From Clostridia bacterium (GTDB lineage Bacteria; Bacillota; Clostridia; UMGS1810): 15,264 bases of DNA. The stretch's first letter is position 1, and the number at the start of each line of letters is the position of its first letter. A program made the position numbers and the translations under genes. This document shows, in pieces, positions 11,769-15,264 of the stretch. The stretch is from positions 1 to 15,264 of the forward strand of contig JAEDEG010000060.1 of NCBI GenBank assembly GCA_016293435.1, written 5' to 3'. Under the pieces are notes generated by a model. The model had not been told where the DNA came from. It saw only the letters and a program-made list of their open reading frames with translations, and searched no databases.

Positions 11769-13598
11769 ATGTGTTCCATATGTGCTATAGCAGACTTTAA
11801 GAGTAACGAAAACCTAAACCCCGGTGTGCTCACCTTTATGGGCAAAACCATGAAGCACCGCGGTCCCGATGAGAGCGGGCTGTTTTTGGGGCGTAATGTG
11901 ATTATGCACCACAACAGGCTCTCGGTTGTGGATATTCGCGGCGGCAAGCAGCCGATGAGTGCCGAAAGGGACGGCAAAAAATATACTATTATATATAACG
12001 GCGAAATCTACAATGCACCACAGCTCAGAGCTGAGATGGCAGAGCTGGGAGCCGAATTTGTCACCAAATGCGATACCGAGGCGGTTTTGTGGTCTTACAT
12101 AATATGGGGTGAGGACTGTGTAAACCGTCTTAACGGCATTTTTGCATTTGCGATATATGACGAATCACGAAATAGACTTTTTATGGCAAGAGACCGTTTT
12201 GGAGTAAAGCCGTTTTTTTATGCATATGCAGGGAGCTCACTGCTTATCGCTTCCGAAATCAAAGCTATTTTGGCACATCCCGCCATAAAGCCCAAGGTTG
12301 ACAAAAGCGGCTTGTGGCAGCTTCTTTTTTTGTCGCCGGTGACATTTAATTCCACAACGGTATTTAGAGATATTTATGAGCTCGCTCCGGGAGAGAGAGC
12401 GGTATTTGATTATAGGGGCTTCAAAAAAGAAAAATATTGGTCACTCGAAGCAAAGCCGTTTGAGGATTCGAGAGAAGAAGCCATCTACAAAACCAAGGAG
12501 CTTTTGAAGGATGCGGTGTCGCGTCAGCTTGTGAGTGATGTGCCGCTTTGCGAATTTTTGTCGGGAGGGCTTGATTCTTCGGCTATAGCCGCCATTGCAT
12601 CAAAAGAAAAAAGAGAAAAAGGCGAAAAAACCGACACCTACTCCTTTGAATATGAGGGCAACAAGGAGAATTTTAAAAGCTCGCTTTTTCAGCCTCAGGG
12701 TGATGATGCCTATGCCGAGGGAGCAGCGCAGTATTTGGACACCAACCACACAGTGCTCACAATGTCGTCTTATATGTTGTCTAAGCTTTTGTGCGATGCG
12801 GTAGATGCGAGGGATTTTCCCGGTCAGGCCGATATAGATTCGTCTTTGCTCTACTATTGCCGCCGCGTCAAAAACAGTCACACGGTGGCACTTTCGGGCG
12901 AGTGCAGCGACGAAATTTTTGGCGGTTATCCGTGGTTTTATCGCCCCGAAATGACCGAGAGGGATTTTTTTCCGTGGATTCACAACCCTTATGCTCGCAT
13001 CAATCTCTTTAAAGAAGAGCTTGCCGCACCCAATGAAGGTTATTCATATATATGCGAAAAATACCGTGCCGAAAAATCCGAATACAGCGTGCTCGATTCC
13101 GACTCACTCACTATGAAAAATGCACGGATTGCAACAAACCTTTCGGTAAGATATTTTATGACGTCGCTCCTTGAGCGAAAAGACAGAATGAGCATGGCAA
13201 GCGGCGTGGAGGTAAGAGTGCCCTTTGCAGACCACCGGATAGCGGAATATGTCTATAATGTTCCGTGGGAGATAAAGTTTGAGGGCAATGTGGAAAAGGC
13301 ACTTTTGCGAAATGCTATGGAGGATTTTTTGCCTTCGTATATTATACACCGCAAAAAAAGCCCCTACCCCAAGAGCCACAATCCCGAATACGAAAAAAAT
13401 GTTACCGAGATGCTAAACACTGAGCTTGCAAGAAAAAATTCGCTCTTTTGCGAAATTATTGACCAAGGCAAGGTTAGGGCAATGCTCGAGCACGAGAGCC
13501 AAACCTGGTTCGGTCAGCTTATGGCAAAGCCTCAGCTTATTGCATGGCTGGTTCAGATGGCATATTGGCTCGAAAAATATAATATAGTGCTTGTGTGA
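11769..13598 (+). CDS. asnB: Asparagine synthetase, glutamine-hydrolysing
   Basis: A 609-residue class II glutamine amidotransferase/asparagine synthetase. The N-terminal domain has the nucleophile Cys2, Arg50 (HHNRLSVVD), NGEIYN (77-82) and Asp102 (CDTE). The synthetase domain has the PP-loop SGGLDSS at 265-271 and GECSDEIFGGYPW further on. It transfers glutamine nitrogen to aspartate with ATP. The start reads MCSIC, so the near-universal Gly3 of the MCGI motif is Ser. The ATG at 11769 has AAGGAG eight bases upstream. It is monocistronic here. The 5' region (11679-11768) has a small TTTGAG/CTCAAA stem but no T-box or convincing promoter that I can see. An AsnB-like protein for another amidation is possible, as no substrate evidence exists. 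Confidence 0.92.
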   Translation: MCSICAIADFKSNENLNPGVLTFMGKTMKHRGPDESGLFLGRNVIMHHNRLSVVDIRGGKQPMSAERDGKKYTIIYNGEIYNAPQLRAEMAELGAEFVTKCDTEAVLWSYIIWGEDCVNRLNGIFAFAIYDESRNRLFMARDRFGVKPFFYAYAGSSLLIASEIKAILAHPAIKPKVDKSGLWQLLFLSPVTFNSTTVFRDIYELAPGERAVFDYRGFKKEKYWSLEAKPFEDSREEAIYKTKELLKDAVSRQLVSDVPLCEFLSGGLDSSAIAAIASKEKREKGEKTDTYSFEYEGNKENFKSSLFQPQGDDAYAEGAAQYLDTNHTVLTMSSYMLSKLLCDAVDARDFPGQADIDSSLLYYCRRVKNSHTVALSGECSDEIFGGYPWFYRPEMTERDFFPWIHNPYARINLFKEELAAPNEGYSYICEKYRAEKSEYSVLDSDSLTMKNARIATNLSVRYFMTSLLERKDRMSMASGVEVRVPFADHRIAEYVYNVPWEIKFEGNVEKALLRNAMEDFLPSYIIHRKKSPYPKSHNPEYEKNVTEMLNTELARKNSLFCEIIDQGKVRAMLEHESQTWFGQLMAKPQLIAWLVQMAYWLEKYNIVLV

Positions 13599-13635
13599 GA
13601 TCAGAATAATAATCAAAATAATTTCGTATAATCCA

Positions 13636-13664
13636 TTTACAAAACACCAAAGGTGTGCTATAAT
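13636..13664 (+). promoter_or_regulatory. Sigma-A promoter upstream of the mgtC leader
   Basis: TTTACA (13636-13641) is followed after 17 nt by a perfect TATAAT (13659-13664), with GTG just before the spacer end. It lies 38 nt after asnB and about 260 nt upstream of the mgtC-family start, so the transcript has a long leader containing a short ORF and the hairpin element. Confidence 0.8.
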
Positions 13665-13693
13665 ATCAGATTATACAAAAGAAAGGTTATATA

Positions 13694-13735
13694 ATGGCAG
13701 CACGACGAAAAAAGCCTCGACTATCTATTCGATAA
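13694..13735 (+). CDS. Possible 13-residue leader peptide
   Basis: After AAAGAAAGG, seven bases upstream, an ATG opens MAARRKKPRLSIR and stops at TAA (13733-13735). The peptide is very basic. The stop overlaps a further ATG (13735) that opens a 53-codon frame running through the hairpin element. It may be a regulatory leader peptide for the mgtC-like gene, or the cut-off start of a gene lost when the repeat element arrived. Its promoter and ribosome binding site are good, but its size makes the call tentative. Confidence 0.4.
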   Translation: MAARRKKPRLSIR

Positions 13736-13782
13736 TGCATCAAAAAATGATATGTCATAAGTTGATACTCTCTTTATGTATA

Positions 13783-13894
13783 TTCAATAAGCGGCAAAGC
13801 CGCGTCATTCAACGTTTTCAGTGGGAGATTGATCTCCCACTGAAAAAATTAAATGTCACCCGCCGCCTATATAGGCGGGGGGACATCTTAATTT
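13783..13894 (+). repeat. Three-hairpin repeat element, copy 1
   Basis: The first 50 bases (13783-13832) are identical to 15212-15261. The element contains: GCGGC/GCCGC with an AAA loop (13791-13803); a 14-bp perfect stem with a TTGA loop (arms 13815-13828 and 13833-13846, TTTTCAGTGGGAGA and its complement); and a third stem (13846-13894) with AAATTAA/TTAATTT, ATGTC/GACAT and CCGCC/GGCGG arms around TATATA, broken only by single-base bulges. It fills the leader of the mgtC-like gene. It carries no transposase and looks like a small non-autonomous or REP-type element; no target-site duplication is evident. Confidence 0.7.
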
Positions 13895-13927
13895 AGTTAT
13901 AAGATTCAAAGAAAGGAGGTAATATCT

Positions 13928-14620
13928 GTGAATTATTTGTCAAATCTGTTTCATCTTCAGCAAATTGAGCTGATTGTCCGTCTTATTGTATCGGCAATAT
14001 GCGGCTACATGATTGGCTTCGAACGCAAAAACCGCAAAAAAGAAGCAGGCATACGCACTCACATTATAGTTGCCATTGCCTCCTGCCTGATGATGGAAAT
14101 TTCCAAATACGGTTTTTCCGACACCGGCAAGTTTGACGGGGCGCGTATTGCAGCTCAGGTGGTATCGGGCATAGGTTTTTTGGGAGCGGGCACAATTTTT
14201 GTTCACAAAAATACCGTAAAGGGTCTTACCACAGCGGCAGGCATCTGGGCAACCTCGGGCATAGGCATGGCTGTGGGGGCTGGAATGTATGTAATAGGCA
14301 TTGTTACCGCACTCATCATCATTTTATTGCAGGTCTTTTTTCACAAAAATTTCAAGTTTTTGCATCATGTAAACAACGAAACAATTATTTTTGTTGTACA
14401 TGATTCTCCCGGTGCAATTGACATGGTAAAAGATATTATGAGTTCTTATTTGCTCACCTGCGACGATGCATCAATTTTCAAATTGCCCGACAGCAAAATA
14501 CGCATCGACATAACCTCAAGCTTTCCCGAGGATTTTGATATGTTTGAGTTTGCAAAAAAGGCATCGGAGCACGAGGAAGTCATTTCGGTTTGCAACAATT
14601 TATCTAATGCACAATTTTAA
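13928..14620 (+). CDS. MgtC/SapB-family membrane protein
   Basis: A 230-residue MgtC/SapB protein. The N-terminal half is hydrophobic with about four to five membrane helices (roughly 13-30, 45-62, 78-96, 104-138). Family motifs seen are GFERKNRKKEAGIRTH, GIGFLGAGTIF and VKGLTTAAGIWATSGIGMAVG. The C-terminal 80 residues form a soluble ACT-like domain. In pathogens MgtC supports growth in low magnesium and inside macrophages by acting on the F1Fo ATPase; in free-living Firmicutes its role is poorly known and it is not itself a proven Mg transporter. The start is GTG at 13928 with AAAGGAGGT seven bases upstream. It lies downstream of a long structured leader. Confidence 0.93.
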   Translation: MNYLSNLFHLQQIELIVRLIVSAICGYMIGFERKNRKKEAGIRTHIIVAIASCLMMEISKYGFSDTGKFDGARIAAQVVSGIGFLGAGTIFVHKNTVKGLTTAAGIWATSGIGMAVGAGMYVIGIVTALIIILLQVFFHKNFKFLHHVNNETIIFVVHDSPGAIDMVKDIMSSYLLTCDDASIFKLPDSKIRIDITSSFPEDFDMFEFAKKASEHEEVISVCNNLSNAQF

Positions 14621-14656
14621 AAACACACGTGAAAGGATTCACGTGTGTTTTGGTAT
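14620..14656 (+). terminator. Rho-independent terminator of the mgtC-like gene
   Basis: AAAACACACGTGAA (14620-14633) and TTCACGTGTGTTTT (14638-14651) form a perfect 14-bp stem with an AGGA loop, starting on the last base of the stop codon. A T-rich run follows. The A/T runs on both sides allow function in either direction. Confidence 0.9.
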
Positions 14657-14732
14657 TTTTGTTCGTTTCTTCTTACTTCCCCTTAGTCACCTTTGTTTTT
14701 CTCCCATTTACTGTCAAAAAGGCTATCTGTGT

Positions 14733-14825
14733 TTAAATTACAGATGACATTTTATGTTTCTGTTTGTTTATTGACTCTCTTTCTTTTGGTCTTTTGATTG
14801 TATCCCTTTGTAATTTGTCTGCCAT
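14733..14825 (-). CDS. Small basic hypothetical protein (30 residues)
   Basis: On the minus strand an ATG at 14825 has AAAGGA eight bases upstream and opens a 30-codon frame, MADKLQRDTIKRPKERESIN followed by a Lys-rich end (KQKHKMSSVI), ending in TAA. It is hydrophilic, rich in Lys and Arg, with no membrane helix. I recognise no family. It lies just beyond the terminator-like hairpin at 14849-14883 on the transcript from the promoter at 15031-15059, so it would be made only on read-through. A short ATCTGT/ACAGAT stem followed by TTTTT comes after the stop. The ribosome binding site and the promoter support it; its shortness argues for caution. Confidence 0.45.
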   Translation of the reverse strand: MADKLQRDTIKRPKERESINKQKHKMSSVI

Positions 14826-14844
14826 TGTAAATATCCTTTCACAT

Positions 14845-15024
14845 AAGTAAAAGCCGTTCCACCAAGAATGCAGAACGGCTTTTAGTGCATTTTCTTTCGG
14901 CATTATGCCTACGCCGATTTGAGGTTACACTACACAAACCCCTCCCGAAAGATCCGTATGCCAACGCATATCGGCACGCCAGCACACATCTACGCTTTAA
15001 CAGACACACCTGTTGCCTGTTGTT
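14845..15024 (-). ncRNA. Candidate structured RNA, family not recognised
   Basis: A consensus promoter at 15059-15031 would start a transcript near 15024 that ends at the hairpin 14883-14849, about 175 nt, without a convincing ORF. Stems seen: AACAG/CUGUU (15014-15010 with 15003-14999); GCCGAU/AUCGGC (14975-14970 with 14918-14913); CUUUCGG/CCGAAAG (14951-14945 with 14900-14894); GAGG/CCUC between them. The second and third stems interleave, so they form either a pseudoknot or two exclusive folds, and a local CGGC/GCCG hairpin competes with both. Size fits a 6S-like RNA or a riboswitch/attenuator leader for the 30-codon ORF. I do not recognise the motifs of SRP RNA, tmRNA or RNase P RNA. Confidence 0.45.
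14849..14883. terminator. Hairpin with A/T flanks, possible bidirectional terminator
   Basis: AAAAGCCGTTC (14849-14859) and GAACGGCTTTT (14873-14883) form a perfect 11-bp stem with a 13-nt loop. On the minus strand it ends in TTTTACTT; on the plus strand the T-run is only four bases. On the minus strand it lies between the candidate RNA and the ribosome binding site of the 30-codon ORF, the usual place of an attenuator. Confidence 0.65.
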
Positions 15025-15030
15025 AATATT

Positions 15031-15059
15031 ATTATACTCAAAACCCGCAAATATGTCAA
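15031..15059 (-). promoter_or_regulatory. Full-consensus sigma-A promoter
   Basis: On the minus strand TTGACA (15059-15054) is followed after 17 nt by TATAAT (15036-15031): all twelve bases and the spacing are consensus, the strongest promoter in the window. No gene of ordinary size lies downstream, only the candidate RNA and the 30-codon ORF. Confidence 0.85.
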
Positions 15060-15137
15060 TAGATTTTAAGAAATTTTGTCCTTTATGTATTTTATGTATT
15101 TTTCCAAAATCATAAAGCAGGTGTTTTTGCAATACTA

Positions 15138-15166
15138 TTGACCTTTTAAAAAATATTTGATATAAT
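15138..15166 (+). promoter_or_regulatory. Sigma-A promoter near the right edge
   Basis: TTGACC (15138-15143) is followed after 17 nt by a perfect TATAAT (15161-15166). It diverges from the promoter at 15031-15059. The second repeat copy starts 46 nt beyond the -10 box, so whatever gene it serves lies outside the window. Confidence 0.8.
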
Positions 15167-15211
15167 ATACAATCGTAGCATCATCTGACGGATGGTATAT
15201 ATGAGCATCGT

Positions 15212-15264
15212 TTCAATAAGCGGCAAAGCCGCGTCATTCAACGTTTTCAGTGGGAGATTGAACT
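15212..15264 (+). repeat. Three-hairpin repeat element, copy 2, cut by the window edge
   Basis: Bases 15212-15261 are identical to 13783-13832, in the same orientation, including the GCGGC-AAA-GCCGC hairpin and the left arm of the second hairpin. The last three bases (ACT) differ from copy 1 but would keep the stem paired if CCCACTGA follows. The window ends inside this hairpin. An ATG at 15201 runs open through it, but that frame would probably stop at the same TGA as in copy 1. Confidence 0.8.

Noticed and set aside
13735..13896. 53-codon frame after the 13-codon ORF
   Set aside because: It runs through the palindromic repeat element and has no ribosome binding site of its own; the openness is explained by the inverted repeats.
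15201..15264. Open frame from ATG 15201 to the window end (MSIVSISGKAASFNVF...)
   Set aside because: It lies almost wholly in the repeat element, has a weak ribosome binding site, and the same frame in copy 1 stops at a TGA in the right arm of the hairpin.
13783..15264. CRISPR-like repeat pair
   Set aside because: Only two copies about 1.4 kb apart with no regular spacers and no cas genes.

Overview
The window looks like chromosomal DNA of an anaerobic, spore-forming Clostridia-type Firmicute, probably a gut or rumen lineage near Oscillospirales. The grounds are an alpha/beta-type small acid-soluble spore protein, strong AAGGAGG-type ribosome binding sites, consensus sigma-A promoters with 17-bp spacers, AT-rich intergenic DNA and an oxygen-sensitive glycyl radical enzyme. 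The exact taxon cannot be read from the sequence alone.

Region 1 (1-7841, all minus strand) is a glycyl-radical-enzyme bacterial microcompartment (BMC) locus. In transcription order it holds: a glycyl radical diol dehydratase with the full propanediol/glycerol dehydratase active site; its radical-SAM activase; an EutS/PduU-type shell protein; an EutP/PduV-type GTPase; a class II (fuculose/rhamnulose-phosphate type) aldolase; a GlcG/PduO-C-like (DUF336) protein; a zinc alcohol dehydrogenase; two nearly identical PduA-type hexameric shell proteins; and the first three codons of another gene at the left edge. With the aldolase this fits the fucose/rhamnose type of metabolosome (GRM5-like): aldolase makes lactaldehyde, ADH reduces it to 1,2-propanediol, and the dehydratase makes propionaldehyde, which is oxidised or reduced inside the shell. 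No aldehyde dehydrogenase or phosphotransacylase lies in the window. There are two promoters, one before the dehydratase (7813-7841) and one before the aldolase (3417-3445), so the locus is probably two transcription units. Aldolase, DUF336 protein and ADH carry short helical tails that look like encapsulation peptides.

Region 2 (7880-10292, minus) is a serC-serA serine biosynthesis operon with a consensus promoter and a hairpin terminator.

Region 3 (10570-14656, plus) holds a tandem OB-fold SSB-like protein, a spore SASP with a sigma-G-like promoter, a glutamine-dependent asparagine synthetase, and an MgtC/SapB membrane protein. The mgtC leader contains a promoter, a possible 13-codon peptide and a three-hairpin repeat element.

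Region 4 (14657-15264) has no large gene. A consensus minus-strand promoter precedes about 175 nt of structured, apparently non-coding RNA, then a terminator-like hairpin, then a 30-codon ORF with a good ribosome binding site. At the right edge a second 50-bp copy of the mgtC-leader repeat begins, 46 nt downstream of another promoter, and the window stops inside its hairpin.

The points most worth a second look are the shell protein with a second in-frame start, a strong internal ribosome binding site and a hairpin between the starts; the activase without the auxiliary ferredoxin insert; the four-cysteine linker in the aldolase; the candidate RNA/micropeptide unit; and the repeated hairpin element.
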